A DNA stretch of 64,000 nt, taken from positions 2,480,001 through 2,544,000 of the forward strand of contig NZ_CP042326.1 of NCBI RefSeq assembly GCF_007904085.1. The letters run 5' to 3'. The notes beneath the pieces are model-generated. The model was not told the DNA's origin, ran no database searches, and was given only the letters and a program-made list of their open reading frames with translations. Of the stretch, positions 35,801-44,499 are shown in pieces; position 1 is the stretch's first letter, and every line of letters starts with the position of its first letter. The position numbers were made by a program, and so were the translations under genes. The DNA is from Euhalothece natronophila Z-M001. Its GTDB lineage: Bacteria > Cyanobacteriota > Cyanobacteriia > Cyanobacteriales > Rubidibacteraceae.

Positions 35801-37514
35801 CTTTGGGGTCACTCCACAGTACTTGATGAGTGGTCGCCAAATTGAGATTAAAGTGGCGCAAGGGGCAAAACCTGGCGAAGGAGGACAACTCCCTGGCAAG
35901 AAAGTCAGCCCTTATATTGCCATGTTACGGCGGTCTAAGCCTGGCGTTCCTCTCATTTCACCACCGCCACACCATGATATTTACTCCATTGAGGATTTAT
36001 CGCAGCTAATTTTTGACTTACACCAAGTCAACCCTGATGCGAAAGTTTCTGTGAAGTTAGTGGCTGAAATTGGCATCGGAACGATTGCTGCTGGCGTGGC
36101 AAAAGCAAATGCTGATGTGATTCAGATTTCTGGTCATGATGGCGGAACGGGGGCTTCTCCCTTGTCTTCTATTAAACACGCAGGAACGCCTTGGGAATTG
36201 GGGGTAACAGAAGTGCATCGGATGCTGTTGGAAAATCAACTGCGCGATCGCGTTACTCTCCGTGCTGACGGTGGCATCAAAACTGGCTGGGATGTCCTCA
36301 TGGCAGCCTTAATGGGCGCAGAAGAATATGGCTTTGGCTCGGTTTCCATGATTGCTGAAGGCTGTATTATGGCACGAATTTGCCACACCAATAACTGTCC
36401 CGTTGGAGTGGCAACCCAGCAAGAAAAACTCCGTAAGCGATTCAGTGGCACTCCTGGTCATGTGGTTAATTTCTTCTACTTTGTCGCCCAAGAAGTGCGG
36501 ATGTTGTTGGCGCGGTTAGGGTATCGTCGTCTCGATGAAGTAATTGGACGGTCTGATTTACTCAAACACCGTGAAAACATCAACCTGACCAAAACCGAGT
36601 CCTTAAACTTAAACTGTCTGATTAACTTGCCAGATGTGCGAGAAAATCGCAGTTGGTTACAGCATGAGGAAGTTCACAGTAATGGGCCAATTCTAGATGA
36701 AAAACTCTTAAATGACCCAGAAATTGCTAATGCCATGGCAAATCATGGTCAGGTGAACAAATCTGTTAAAATTCTCAACACCGATCGCGCTGTAGGGGCA
36801 AGAATCGCGGGTAAACTTGCTAAACAACATGGCGATACCGGCTTCAACGGGCAAATTAACCTTAACTTTCAAGGTGCTGCTGGACAGAGTTTTGGGGCGT
36901 TTAATCTCGCTGGCATGACCCTGAAACTTACAGGAGAAGCCAACGACTATGTGGGTAAAGGCATGAATGGCGGTGAACTGATTATTGTTCCCCCAGAAGA
37001 CGCTACCTATGAACCTGCTAATAACGCGATCGTTGGTAATACCTGCTTATATGGGGCAACTGGTGGCTATCTCTATGCCAATGGACAAGCTGGTGAACGC
37101 TTTGCCGTGCGAAATTCCTTTGGCTATGCCGTAATTACTGGTGCTGGCGACCACTGTTGCGAATACATGACTGGTGGCGTTGTGGTTGTCTTAGGAAAAG
37201 TGGGACGAAATGTTGGTGCTGGAATGACTGGCGGTATTGGCTATTTCTTAGATGAAGAAAATAATTTCCCCGCTAAAGTCAACACCGAAATTGTCACCTA
37301 TCAACGCATTGTCAGTAAAGCTGGAGAAGAACAACTCAAAGAACTGATCACCAATCATGCCCAACGCACGGGCAGCAAAAAAGCGCAGATGATTCTCGAT
37401 AATTGGGAAACTTATCTGCCCAAATTCTGGCAAATTGTTCCTCCCTCAGAAGCAGAAACAGCAGTGGCTAATGCTGAAGTTTCGCAAGAGGAAAAAACGC
37501 TCACCAGTGTTTAA
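32868..37514 (+). CDS. glsF: ferredoxin-dependent glutamate synthase
   Basis: A 1548-residue Fd-GOGAT that makes two glutamates from glutamine and 2-oxoglutarate. The N-terminal Ntn glutaminase would be exposed by removal of 32 residues: the sequence [16 protein letters not shown] places the catalytic Cys at position 33. The central and FMN domains show [20 protein letters not shown], and [19 protein letters not shown] gives the three cysteines of the [3Fe-4S] cluster. The C-terminal beta-helix (GXXXG repeats) ends the protein. The [13 protein letters not shown] start marks the ferredoxin type; NADH-type GltB reads differently there, and no gltD is adjacent. A terminator follows. Confidence 0.92.
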   Translation: MSNDSMNTEKQNVTNHSTPYQGQPWLVEERDACGVGFIASQEGKASHNLVQQAVSALGCLEHRGACSADQDSGDGAGIMTAIPWQLLQNWLKENHLFSPSREHLGVGMLFLPLDEEKATQVRSCVEKVLKQYCLYVVGWRPVPVNAEVLGEQAKANRPRVEQVLFASPTQQGDDLEKTLYITSAKIKQEVVSTPGLEDPDDFYICSFSNRTIVYKGMVRSVVLGEYYLDFQNPDFISPFAIYHRRFSTNTMPKWRLAQPMRLLGHNGEINTLLGNINWMLARVDDLEAPHLSKEEMAALPLVSQAKSDSANLDNIMELLVQAGRSPMAALMMLIPEAYQNQPELAELPEVIDFYEYHRGIQEPWDGPALIVFSDGKTVGANLDRNGLRPARYCITKDNYVIVGSEAGVLPIPEADIVEKGRLGPGEMLAVDLQNHQILKNWEIKEKVAKEAPYGEWLKQGRKTVELQAFPDAPQMDETEVFQKQTAFGYTAEDVEMILQPMATQAKEPTFCMGDDIPLAVLSDKPRLLFDYFKQRFAQVTNPAIDPLREKLVMSLQMCLGEKGNLLQATPEHAQMLKIETPVLNDGELESVKQSGFTTSELSTLFAISDGPQGLENALQRLQEQAAEAVKAGSKILVLSDRAASGINNEYSYIPPLLAVGAVHHHLIEEGLRMKASIVIDTAQCWSTHHFACLIGYGASAVCPYLALESIRQWVSDSKTQKMMDKGRMEKISCLEAQEQYRHAVEMGLLKILSKMGISLLSSYNGAQIFEAIGLGEDVINRAFAGTTSRVGGLNMEELAQEVMNFHRRAFPELQGKKLENFGFFNYRPRGEYHMNSPEMAKALHQAVAGKNYDHYELYTKHLEERPATALRDLLDFKVDEQKAIPLEEVEPVEEIVKRFCTGAMSLGSLSREAHETLAVAMNRIGGKSNSGEGGEDPTRFIVMNDVDEEGNSQTFPHLKGLNNGDTASSAIKQVASGRFGVTPQYLMSGRQIEIKVAQGAKPGEGGQLPGKKVSPYIAMLRRSKPGVPLISPPPHHDIYSIEDLSQLIFDLHQVNPDAKVSVKLVAEIGIGTIAAGVAKANADVIQISGHDGGTGASPLSSIKHAGTPWELGVTEVHRMLLENQLRDRVTLRADGGIKTGWDVLMAALMGAEEYGFGSVSMIAEGCIMARICHTNNCPVGVATQQEKLRKRFSGTPGHVVNFFYFVAQEVRMLLARLGYRRLDEVIGRSDLLKHRENINLTKTESLNLNCLINLPDVRENRSWLQHEEVHSNGPILDEKLLNDPEIANAMANHGQVNKSVKILNTDRAVGARIAGKLAKQHGDTGFNGQINLNFQGAAGQSFGAFNLAGMTLKLTGEANDYVGKGMNGGELIIVPPEDATYEPANNAIVGNTCLYGATGGYLYANGQAGERFAVRNSFGYAVITGAGDHCCEYMTGGVVVVLGKVGRNVGAGMTGGIGYFLDEENNFPAKVNTEIVTYQRIVSKAGEEQLKELITNHAQRTGSKKAQMILDNWETYLPKFWQIVPPSEAETAVANAEVSQEEKTLTSV

Positions 37515-37535
37515 TAATTAGCCAGTTCTTGATCT

Positions 37536-37574
37536 AAAAAAGCGCACCTGATCTAAGGATTGGGTGCGTTTTTT
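37536..37574 (+). terminator. rho-independent terminator of glsF
   Basis: AAAAAA-G-CGCACC pairs with GGTGCG-TTTTTT (6 plus 6 bp, with one bulged G) around a 14-nt loop, giving both the stem and the U-run. It lies 21 bases after the stop codon. Confidence 0.85.
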
Positions 37575-37692
37575 GAATAACTCTGGCTTAGTCTAATCAA
37601 AAGCCATGGTTGTAAAAGTTTCAGCAGGTTGCAATTTGGAAAAAGTTTGAAAAAACCTGTTACCTTAGAAAAAGTGAATTTACTCCTACATA

Positions 37693-38316
37693 ATGAGCAA
37701 TTTTCCCCTAACCGTTGGTATCAGTGGTGCATCTGGTTTAATTTACGCAGTTAGAACCCTTAAATATCTCTTAGCCGCTGATTATACTGTTGATGTGGTT
37801 GCGTCAAAAGCAAGTTTTATGGTTTGGCAAGCAGAAAACAACATCAAAATGCCTGTTGAACCAGATCAGCAAGAACAATTTTGGCGAGAACAATCTGAAG
37901 AAAAAGACAGAGGAAAATTACGTTGCCATCGTTGGGGAGATGTGGGTGCAACCATTGCTAGTGGTTCCTACAAAACCTTGGGGATGTTGATTATTCCCTG
38001 TAGCATGAGTACCGTCGCAAAGATTGCTCAAGGGTTAAGTTCTGACTTATTAGAACGAGCAGCAGATGTACAACTTAAAGAAGGACGGAAATTAGTTGTT
38101 GTTCCCCGAGAAACCCCTTTAAGCTTAATTCACTTGCGAAACTTAACCGCTCTTGCAGAAGCAGGGGGAAGAATCGTTCCCGCTATACCGGCTTGGTATC
38201 ATCACCCAGAAACTATTGAAGATTTAGTGGATTTTGTTGTTGCTCGTAGTTTAGATCAATTTGATATCCCTTGTGTGCCTTTCCAACGATGGCAAGGCAG
38301 AGGAGATCATCAATGA
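37693..38316 (+). CDS. ubiX: flavin prenyltransferase UbiX
   Basis: A 207-residue flavoprotein-family enzyme that prenylates FMN to make the cofactor of UbiD-type decarboxylases. Visible signatures are VGISGASGLIYAVRTLKYLL, the FMN-binding PCSMSTVAKIAQGLSSDLLE and VVVPRETPLSLIHLRNL. Such enzymes are cytoplasmic dodecamers. A UbiD partner is not in the window. It follows the glsF terminator, so it has its own promoter. Confidence 0.92.
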   Translation: MSNFPLTVGISGASGLIYAVRTLKYLLAADYTVDVVASKASFMVWQAENNIKMPVEPDQQEQFWREQSEEKDRGKLRCHRWGDVGATIASGSYKTLGMLIIPCSMSTVAKIAQGLSSDLLERAADVQLKEGRKLVVVPRETPLSLIHLRNLTALAEAGGRIVPAIPAWYHHPETIEDLVDFVVARSLDQFDIPCVPFQRWQGRGDHQ

Positions 38317-38341
38317 AGTACCAAAACAAAGGACAAATTGA

Positions 38342-39796
38342 CTACTTTTTTAGCTTTTGCCACAATTTAATCACCCATTTTTCGAGCCAGGCTAAACCGC
38401 GATCAATCCATTCTAAAATTCGGGCTAAAATATGCTTTTCATAACCAATAGGGATTGCTTCGGTTTGTAAATAATCTGTACTTTCAGATGTTGACTTTCC
38501 CTGATTTGTTTTACCATTCTTACTAGCAAGAGTCGTGCTTAACTGTTGCGCGATCGCTGCAGAAAATTCTTCATCAGTAATCACAGGAGATACTGGCTTA
38601 TTAGTTTCTTCTTCTCCAAATAAATCCGCTTTGGTTAACCAGTCTTCTTGAAAAGAGGGCTCTCCTTCGGCATAAGATAACCCCTGATTATCTTTTCTTC
38701 TCAAATGTTCAAAAGCAGCTTCAATGAGTCTAGCGAGACTATAGGGATTATACTTTAGCGAACTTTGAGTGTCAGTTGCTCCCTTACCACTGAGACGTTT
38801 TTGGGGTTTTACGCCATAAAAATAATCCACCGCTGAGCGAATAAGAGACAAGATAGCATTATTATCCTGCTTACCTAAATTGGCTTTCCAGTGCCTTAAT
38901 TGGTTAATAACAGGGCTTAATTTTGTCTTTTCCCAACGAGCAAGAGTACGATCTAAATTATTCAGTTGACTCGAAGGTGGCGTTTGAGAAATCGTATCAG
39001 CACCAGCAGGAATTTCTAATTGTGATTCTTGGAATAAATTTAACCGTTTCGCAAAGGGGCTAGTTTGTATCCACACCAGAAACTGCGATAACCACTGAAT
39101 GGGATTTAAACGTTTTTTCGTTCGAGAATTAGCAAGTCGCCACCACCAAGGTTGTTGCAATTCCTCATAACATTCAATAATAACTTTAATTCGCTTTTTC
39201 AATTGCTGATGTTGTTGATCAGATAAGATATCAATGGTTTGATTATTCGCAGTGGCTAAAACCAGTTTCCCCGTTATCAAATCAGTGGCGATTCCCTGAA
39301 TTAACGTATTGGAGGTTTCAGTTTTTCCTCCTTTGCGAAACGAACTAGCAGGTAAAAATGGAACTTGCCTCAACCAGTTTGCTTTTTGAGGGCGACTTAA
39401 GGGCTTAATTTCTACTTTGATTTTTCTAGGCTTCTTTTTACGCCAGAATTTGAGCTTTTCCCAGATTGAAGTTGAGGCTTCAGGGAGAGGAAGCAGTTGA
39501 TAGGGAGTATGTTTTAGCCAGGGTTGGAGACTATTTAAGATAACACTTGTGGGTTGGCTTCCTACAGAGGAGGTATGTTGCTCTTTTGGTGGTAATAATA
39601 ACTCAACGGTTTTATTTTGCAGTTGTTTTCCTAGTTGAGTTGAGGTTTGCACTAACAGGTAAAGGGGATAAGCAATGATTTGTATTCCCCACACCGTCGC
39701 AGTTTTGAGTTGTCTGAAACTGACCTTAGCGCGATCGCCGAAACGTAATGATTGGCGATTAATAAAGCTCAAAATCTGACTTTTGTAAGGCGACAT
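38342..39796 (-). CDS. hypothetical protein, probably cyanobacteria-specific
   Basis: A 484-residue protein that I do not recognise. The N-terminus has a moderately hydrophobic stretch (WGIQIIAYPLYLLVQTS, about 35-51). Basic and Trp-rich segments follow (WEKLKFWRKKKPRKIKVEIK, about 112-131), then a conserved-looking block (GKLVLATANNQTIDILSDQQ), a long helical middle and an amphipathic C-terminal helix (LAWLEKWVIKLWQKLKK). This composition suggests peripheral membrane association. It converges on ubiX with 25 bases between stops. Codon use looks like that of its neighbours, and it carries HIP1 sites. Confidence 0.6.
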   Translation of the reverse strand: MSPYKSQILSFINRQSLRFGDRAKVSFRQLKTATVWGIQIIAYPLYLLVQTSTQLGKQLQNKTVELLLPPKEQHTSSVGSQPTSVILNSLQPWLKHTPYQLLPLPEASTSIWEKLKFWRKKKPRKIKVEIKPLSRPQKANWLRQVPFLPASSFRKGGKTETSNTLIQGIATDLITGKLVLATANNQTIDILSDQQHQQLKKRIKVIIECYEELQQPWWWRLANSRTKKRLNPIQWLSQFLVWIQTSPFAKRLNLFQESQLEIPAGADTISQTPPSSQLNNLDRTLARWEKTKLSPVINQLRHWKANLGKQDNNAILSLIRSAVDYFYGVKPQKRLSGKGATDTQSSLKYNPYSLARLIEAAFEHLRRKDNQGLSYAEGEPSFQEDWLTKADLFGEEETNKPVSPVITDEEFSAAIAQQLSTTLASKNGKTNQGKSTSESTDYLQTEAIPIGYEKHILARILEWIDRGLAWLEKWVIKLWQKLKK

Positions 39797-39841
39797 TAAC
39801 TCCCTAACCCTAGAATAGACAACATCAGCATGATTACTATT

Positions 39842-40032
39842 TTATCGTAAAATCACGGGTTCAAAACCCCGCCATTTATGGCGTTCTGTGTTAAGATGTA
39901 AGTGTCTGCGGTTGGAGCGACCGTGACCAAACAGCCCTGTAACGGCGGTCTGTCGGGGATTTAACTCTAAGAGTTAAATCTAGATAAGAGTCTACAAGGG
40001 AATCTTCTCGCCTTTAGGCAGAAGAGGCTCAA
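39842..40032 (+). mobile_element. 191-bp miniature IS200/IS605-type element, copy B
   Basis: Same element as at 29934-30124 in the opposite orientation, with one difference (A39916). On the plus strand it runs from TTAT (39842-39845) to TCAA (40029-40032). Codons 39902-39964 encode the TnpB-like tail ending CNGGLSGI and TAA; the single difference is a synonymous third base of a glycine codon. The in-frame codon just before this tail is TAA, so no longer protein is made. The right-end hairpin and tail would correspond to the omega-RNA region of a complete TnpB element. Confidence 0.8.
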
Positions 40033-40117
40033 TTTCCCACTTTTCCTTGCGTTGATCTATCGGTGTAGTTAGGGAATCAGGATAGGGTGGACAAACTGCC
40101 CACTCCATCCACTGTAT

Positions 40118-41644
40118 TTACGCATTTACTGCTTCTTTGGCAGCATATATCACTTCGGCGCTGATATTTTCAATTCCTTGTTCTCGGGCATATTTTTCGG
40201 TATTCCGTTTTACTTTGCCACGAACAAACCCAGGAACTTTATTTAATTCTGCTAACCCGTCTTTTGTCCAATTTAAGTCAGATTCCGCAGAAACTGTTTT
40301 GGTAATCACTTCTTTGGTATCGTGTCCACCGAAGATTTCTAAGAGGTGATCTTCCATACCGAGAGTAAAGGAATTATACACTAAATCTACCACTTGGTTT
40401 GCTCCTTCATAGCCTAAGAAAGGACGATAGCCAACTGGGAAGTCTTGAATGTGAATTGGGGCAGCAATTACGCCACAGGGAATGTTAATGCGTTTACCCA
40501 CATGGCGTTCCATTTGCGTACCAAAAATAGCAGCTGGTTCTAATCGCGCGATCGCGTCACCAATTGCCCCATTATCATCACTGACAAGAACCTCATCACA
40601 ATAATCTTGGACTTGTTCTTTAAACCAATCCGCATCGTAGGTGCAGTAGGTTCCAGCTAAGACCACCCGAATTCCCATTTCTTTGGCTAAAATACGGGTC
40701 ATAGCAACTGCATGAGTATTATCCCCAAAAACAACCGCTTTTTTCCCTGTTAAGTTTTGGCAGTCAATGGAACGAGAGAACCAAGCCGCTTGCGAGACAA
40801 AGCGGGTTTGATTATCAATATAGCCTTCATAATCAACATTTCCCCCCTGATCATTAATCGCCTTCTGCATCGAACGGATACAACGGGCCGTTTCCACAAT
40901 TCCCATAGGGGTTACTTGTACCGTAGGAACATTATAATTATCCTCGATATATTTGGCTGCCATGGGGCCGACTTCCCGATATGGAACGAGGTTAAACCAC
41001 GCCCGAGGAAGCGTTTTCAGTTCATGGACACAAGCCCCTTGCGGAATAATTTGGTTAATTTCAATGCCCAAATCAGTCATTAACCGTTGTAGTTCTGTGA
41101 GATCATGTTGATTATGAAAGCCTAAAGTAGTGGGACCAATAATATTAACGGAGGGCTTTTCCGTTTTATCGGTGCGAATATCACCTTTTTTCTCAGCTTT
41201 CTCTAGATAGAATTTGACAACTTGAGCAAGGGTTTTATCTGCTGCTTGTAGTTCATTCACACGATAATGATTAACATCGGCAAGCATGACATCGCCACTG
41301 CTATCGAGTTGGGCGCGTTGAACAAAGTTTTCTAAGTCTTCTTGTAAAATACTGGAAGTGCAAGTGGGGGTAAGGATGGTTAAGTCGGGATGAATTTCGG
41401 CATCTTTACGGGTAATGTTATCCACGACTTTTTCTTGTGAGCCACGGGCAAGTACCTTACGATCTACCACACTGGTAGTTACAGGCGTAAAATTGCGATC
41501 GCGCTCTAACATCGACCGCATAACATTAAAGTAATCATCTCCGAGGGGGGCGTGCATAATAGCGTGAACGTTCTTAAACGAGCTAGCAATGCGGAGTGTG
41601 CCAATATGAGCGGGCCCCGCATACATCCAGTAAGCTAATTTCAT
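40118..41644 (-). CDS. chlB: light-independent protochlorophyllide reductase subunit B
   Basis: A 508-residue nitrogenase-like protein, one of the two catalytic subunits (with ChlN) that reduce protochlorophyllide to chlorophyllide in the dark using electrons from ChlL. The N-terminus [18 protein letters not shown] is characteristic, and the Asp that serves as an unusual ligand to the NB [4Fe-4S] cluster lies in [12 protein letters not shown] (Asp36/37). Cluster cysteines include those in [12 protein letters not shown] and [11 protein letters not shown]. The C-terminal extension ([20 protein letters not shown]) is the DPOR-specific part. chlL and chlN are not adjacent here. Confidence 0.96.
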   Translation of the reverse strand: MKLAYWMYAGPAHIGTLRIASSFKNVHAIMHAPLGDDYFNVMRSMLERDRNFTPVTTSVVDRKVLARGSQEKVVDNITRKDAEIHPDLTILTPTCTSSILQEDLENFVQRAQLDSSGDVMLADVNHYRVNELQAADKTLAQVVKFYLEKAEKKGDIRTDKTEKPSVNIIGPTTLGFHNQHDLTELQRLMTDLGIEINQIIPQGACVHELKTLPRAWFNLVPYREVGPMAAKYIEDNYNVPTVQVTPMGIVETARCIRSMQKAINDQGGNVDYEGYIDNQTRFVSQAAWFSRSIDCQNLTGKKAVVFGDNTHAVAMTRILAKEMGIRVVLAGTYCTYDADWFKEQVQDYCDEVLVSDDNGAIGDAIARLEPAAIFGTQMERHVGKRINIPCGVIAAPIHIQDFPVGYRPFLGYEGANQVVDLVYNSFTLGMEDHLLEIFGGHDTKEVITKTVSAESDLNWTKDGLAELNKVPGFVRGKVKRNTEKYAREQGIENISAEVIYAAKEAVNA

Positions 41645-41886
41645 AAATTCAAGTCTGTCTCTGAGTTAGTTATGTTGTATTGTCTCAGATATGATCGACA
41701 GGATTGAGTCAAGGCATATCTACTTAAAAAAGTCTCTAATGCTTATGACTAAAGGAATTTACCAGTTTTATTTCCTTCTCGAAGTGTACAATTTTTCTTG
41801 AATCTATAGGATTCTTAAAGTCTTTCAATAAATTTAAAAGAAGGGATATAATTTTACAAAAGTAAAAAAGAAATTACGATTTCAAA

Positions 41887-42663
41887 ATGGTCTTAGGTGC
41901 AATTGCAGGAGACATTATCGGTTCAATTTATGAATCACCATGGAATAATATTAAAACTAAATCGTTTCCTCTTTTCCAAAGTGAAAGTCGTTTTACAGAT
42001 GATACGGTTCTCACTGTCGCTGTCGCCGATGCGATCCTCAATAATCAAAGTTATATCATAAAGTTAAAAGAATACTATCATCGCTATCCTAATGCTGGGT
42101 TTGGAGGAAACTTTCGTCGTTGGGCAGCCAGTGATAATACTGAACCATACTATAGTTTTGGGAATGGTTCAGCAATGCGAGTTAGTCCAGTTGCCTATGC
42201 GTTCTCTGATTTAGAAACGGTAAAAAACGAAGCCTTAAAAAGTGCTGCCGTAACTCATAATCATCCTGAAGGAATTAAAGGGGCGCAGGCAATTGCTATG
42301 GCAATATTTTTAGCGCGATCTAATATTAGTAAAGCAAAAATTCAGGAAAAAATTAAAGAGTTTTGTCAATATGATCTTAATTTAACTGTCTCAGAACTGC
42401 AAAAAACATATTGTTTTGATTTATCTTGTCAGGGATCAGTTCCTCAAGCGATTATTTGCTTTTTAGAGGCAACGGACTTTGAAGATGCAATTCGTAATGC
42501 TATTTCCATTGGTGGGGATAGTGATACTCTTGCTTGTATGACAGGGGCAATAGCAGAGGCTTTTTATCAGGAGATTCCTGAGGGGATTTTAAAAGAAACT
42601 TATCAACGGTTAGATGGGCACTTGAAAACAGTTATTGAGGATTTTAAACAACAATATTTATAA
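41887..42663 (+). CDS. ADP-ribosylglycohydrolase family protein
   Basis: A 258-residue DraG/ARH-like protein. It starts GAIAGDIIGSIYE, and the dinuclear metal-binding residues are visible in SRFTDDTVLTVAVADAI and ISIGGDSDTLACMTGAIAEA. HNHPEGIKGAQAIAMAI is the other family block. These enzymes remove ADP-ribose from proteins or small molecules. No nitrogenase or DraT gene is nearby, so a nitrogenase role has no support. It converges on the DUF3050 gene with a 5-base gap. Confidence 0.88.
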   Translation: MVLGAIAGDIIGSIYESPWNNIKTKSFPLFQSESRFTDDTVLTVAVADAILNNQSYIIKLKEYYHRYPNAGFGGNFRRWAASDNTEPYYSFGNGSAMRVSPVAYAFSDLETVKNEALKSAAVTHNHPEGIKGAQAIAMAIFLARSNISKAKIQEKIKEFCQYDLNLTVSELQKTYCFDLSCQGSVPQAIICFLEATDFEDAIRNAISIGGDSDTLACMTGAIAEAFYQEIPEGILKETYQRLDGHLKTVIEDFKQQYL

Positions 42664-42668
42664 ATATT

Positions 42669-43445
42669 TTATTCAATATTATTAATTTCTTTATGAATAA
42701 AGTCCCATAGCTCTGCTCTTACTTGCAAGGCTTTTTTAGCTGCGGATACTGCATTATTCCAGTTTTGAGGAGAATCTCCACAAATTTCAATCATCATTTC
42801 TTGTCCCAATTTGCTATGTTGCTCACCATCAACTTTAATATGTCTTTCTAAGTAGTAAATTAGCTTCTGATATTGATCTGCTTGAGGAAAATCTTGCAAA
42901 ATTCCTAGAAATAACTCTGGAATGATATCTTCTCGACCATACAAAAAGATGGCAACTAATTCTGGATTAGAAGCCATAGAAATATTATCAAACGTAAAAT
43001 TAAGAAATTGACAAACTGGAGAAGGTAAATTAATAGAGGCAGTCGCTTGTTTAACAGAATATCCTTGCTTAACTAAACTCACAAGAGAGACTATTTTTTC
43101 AGTTTCTGCCCCTACATCCTTCATCGCATCTAAATAAAGGCTATAATGGCTACAAGGGATTCCTTGAGGGTCTAAATCAGATTCTTCTCCTAAAACAATT
43201 TCATTAATAAGCCGACAATTTTTTGGATTTTTGGGAGTCCAAGGAATTTCTACAGAAGTTAAGCGGTGCTGTAAAGTTTTGACAAGGGACATAAAATCCC
43301 AAACTGCAAAAACATGGTTTTCCATAAAGACTTGAATTGCCTTTTTTGATGTTAAGGACTCATATAAAGGATGCGTTTTGAGATAATTTTTTTGCTGGCT
43401 TAATTCTTTTTCTATTTGAATCAGAAATGATGACATGAGGGTCAT
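42669..43445 (-). CDS. DUF3050 family protein (haem-oxygenase-like fold)
   Basis: A 258-residue protein with the DUF3050 pattern: LKTHPLYESLTSKKAIQVFM near the N-terminus, MENHVFAVWDFMSLVKTLQ, then CRLINEIVLGEESD and YYLERHIKVDGEQHSKLGQ. Conserved His and Glu residues (ENHVFAVWDF, GEES, ERHIKVDGEQH) resemble the metal ligands of the haem-oxygenase-like diiron oxidase fold. Function unknown. The start overlaps the stop of the upstream MSMEG_0570-like gene by four bases, so the two are coupled. Confidence 0.78.
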   Translation of the reverse strand: MTLMSSFLIQIEKELSQQKNYLKTHPLYESLTSKKAIQVFMENHVFAVWDFMSLVKTLQHRLTSVEIPWTPKNPKNCRLINEIVLGEESDLDPQGIPCSHYSLYLDAMKDVGAETEKIVSLVSLVKQGYSVKQATASINLPSPVCQFLNFTFDNISMASNPELVAIFLYGREDIIPELFLGILQDFPQADQYQKLIYYLERHIKVDGEQHSKLGQEMMIEICGDSPQNWNNAVSAAKKALQVRAELWDFIHKEINNIE

Positions 43446-43726
43446 TTAAATTGAATTAGTTGGACAGTTTGACTAGGATCATCTTGATACGTTTTGGCTT
43501 TGGCTTCAATTTGTTCAAGTTGTCCTAATGCTAATCCACAAGGGCGACCATATTTTGCTTTAACTCTTTCACTTCCTGAATTTAGGGCTTCACTGCATCG
43601 CGCAACAAAATCTTCTAAGGAATAACTTTCACCAACTTGGAAATATTTTTTGATCACTGCCGAAGGAGAATAGCATACTTCTGTTGACCCATCTGGCCAA
43701 GCAATTTCAAAATGAACTTCTGGCAT
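43442..43726 (-). CDS. MSMEG_0570 family nitrogen-starvation response protein
   Basis: A 94-residue protein: EIAWPDGSTEVCYSPSAVIK, then GESYSLEDFVARCSEALNSG and YGRPCGLALGQLEQIE, the pattern of the MSMEG_0570 family. In other bacteria this small protein lies in the nitrogen-starvation Nit1-type cluster with a nitrilase, a radical SAM protein, a GNAT protein and an AIR-synthase-like protein. Here most of that cluster is absent, and only a possible AIR-synthase tail remains upstream. The biochemical role is unknown. Confidence 0.8.
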   Translation of the reverse strand: MPEVHFEIAWPDGSTEVCYSPSAVIKKYFQVGESYSLEDFVARCSEALNSGSERVKAKYGRPCGLALGQLEQIEAKAKTYQDDPSQTVQLIQFK

Positions 43727-43739
43727 AACTTTCCACTCC

Positions 43740-43871
43740 TTAAAATCCTGTAAGAGGGGTCTGATTTAAATCCCAAAATGGGAGCAATTCTTCCCCTAAT
43801 TTTAGTTTAAAAACGCGATCGCGCGTTACTTCCCCAACTACAGCAACTGCTAGATTAGCTTGTTGGACATA
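43740..43871 (-). pseudogene. 43-codon remnant, possibly the C-terminus of an AIR-synthase-like protein
   Basis: A short frame, ATG at 43869-43871 to TAA at 43740-43742. It includes AVAVVGEVTRDRVFKLKLGE and LPFWDLNQTPLTGF, which reads like the C-terminal subdomain of a PurM/AIR-synthase-like protein (VVGEV followed by a terminal WDL-QxPLTG). An in-frame TGA stands six codons before the ATG. It lies 13 bases upstream of the MSMEG_0570-like gene, the position such a gene can have in Nit1-type clusters. The assignment rests on my reading of a short stretch. Confidence 0.35.
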
Positions 43872-43878
43872 GAAATAA

Positions 43879-44346
43879 CTATTCTGGGGAATCAATTAAC
43901 CCAGGGTGATCTTGGGGGCGAGGGCCAGCTGGCCAATGAAAGCGACGTTCAGCCTCTGTAATGGGCTTATCATTAATACTAGCTTCTCTGCGTCTCATTA
44001 AGCCATTTTCATCAAATTCCCAGTTTTCATTGCCATAAGCGCGATACCATTGTCCAGCATCATCATGCCATTCATATTGAAACCGAACCGAAATCCGATT
44101 TTCCCCATAAGCCCACATTTCTTTTACGAGACGATAATCTAGTTCTTTATCCCATTTGCGCTGTAGAAAAGCACGGATTTTTTCACGACCTTGAAAAATT
44201 TCGGAACGATTGCGCCAAAAACTATCTTCTGTATAAGCTAAAGAAACTCGTTCAGGATCACGACTATTCCAAGCATCCTCAGCCATCCGAACTTTCGCGA
44301 TCGCGGTTTCTCGATCAAAAGGGGGCACTAACTTTTTTGTTGTCAT
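43879..44346 (-). CDS. DUF1348 / NTF2-like family protein
   Basis: A 155-residue protein of the SnoaL/NTF2-like fold: [40 protein letters not shown] and [19 protein letters not shown], then [20 protein letters not shown] near the end, matching DUF1348. Members are small cone-shaped proteins of uncertain function. It is divergent from ccmO. Confidence 0.82.
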   Translation of the reverse strand: MTTKKLVPPFDRETAIAKVRMAEDAWNSRDPERVSLAYTEDSFWRNRSEIFQGREKIRAFLQRKWDKELDYRLVKEMWAYGENRISVRFQYEWHDDAGQWYRAYGNENWEFDENGLMRRREASINDKPITEAERRFHWPAGPRPQDHPGLIDSPE

Positions 44347-44499
44347 AAGTCTAAAAATTCACTGATATGCTAGAGAAAAACATTCATTAGCTAGGTTTGG
44401 GTTATCATAGCATCCTCTCTAAAGTGGCTTCCCCTACCAAAACTGCTAGAATTTTCCGTTATTGTTTAAATAGGGGAATACTAATACCAAGAACGAGAA

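Noticed and set aside
41650-41700. TCTGAG/CTCAGA inverted repeat in the chlB upstream region
   Set aside because: Only 6-bp arms with a 20-nt spacer, likely by chance; no link to a known regulator.
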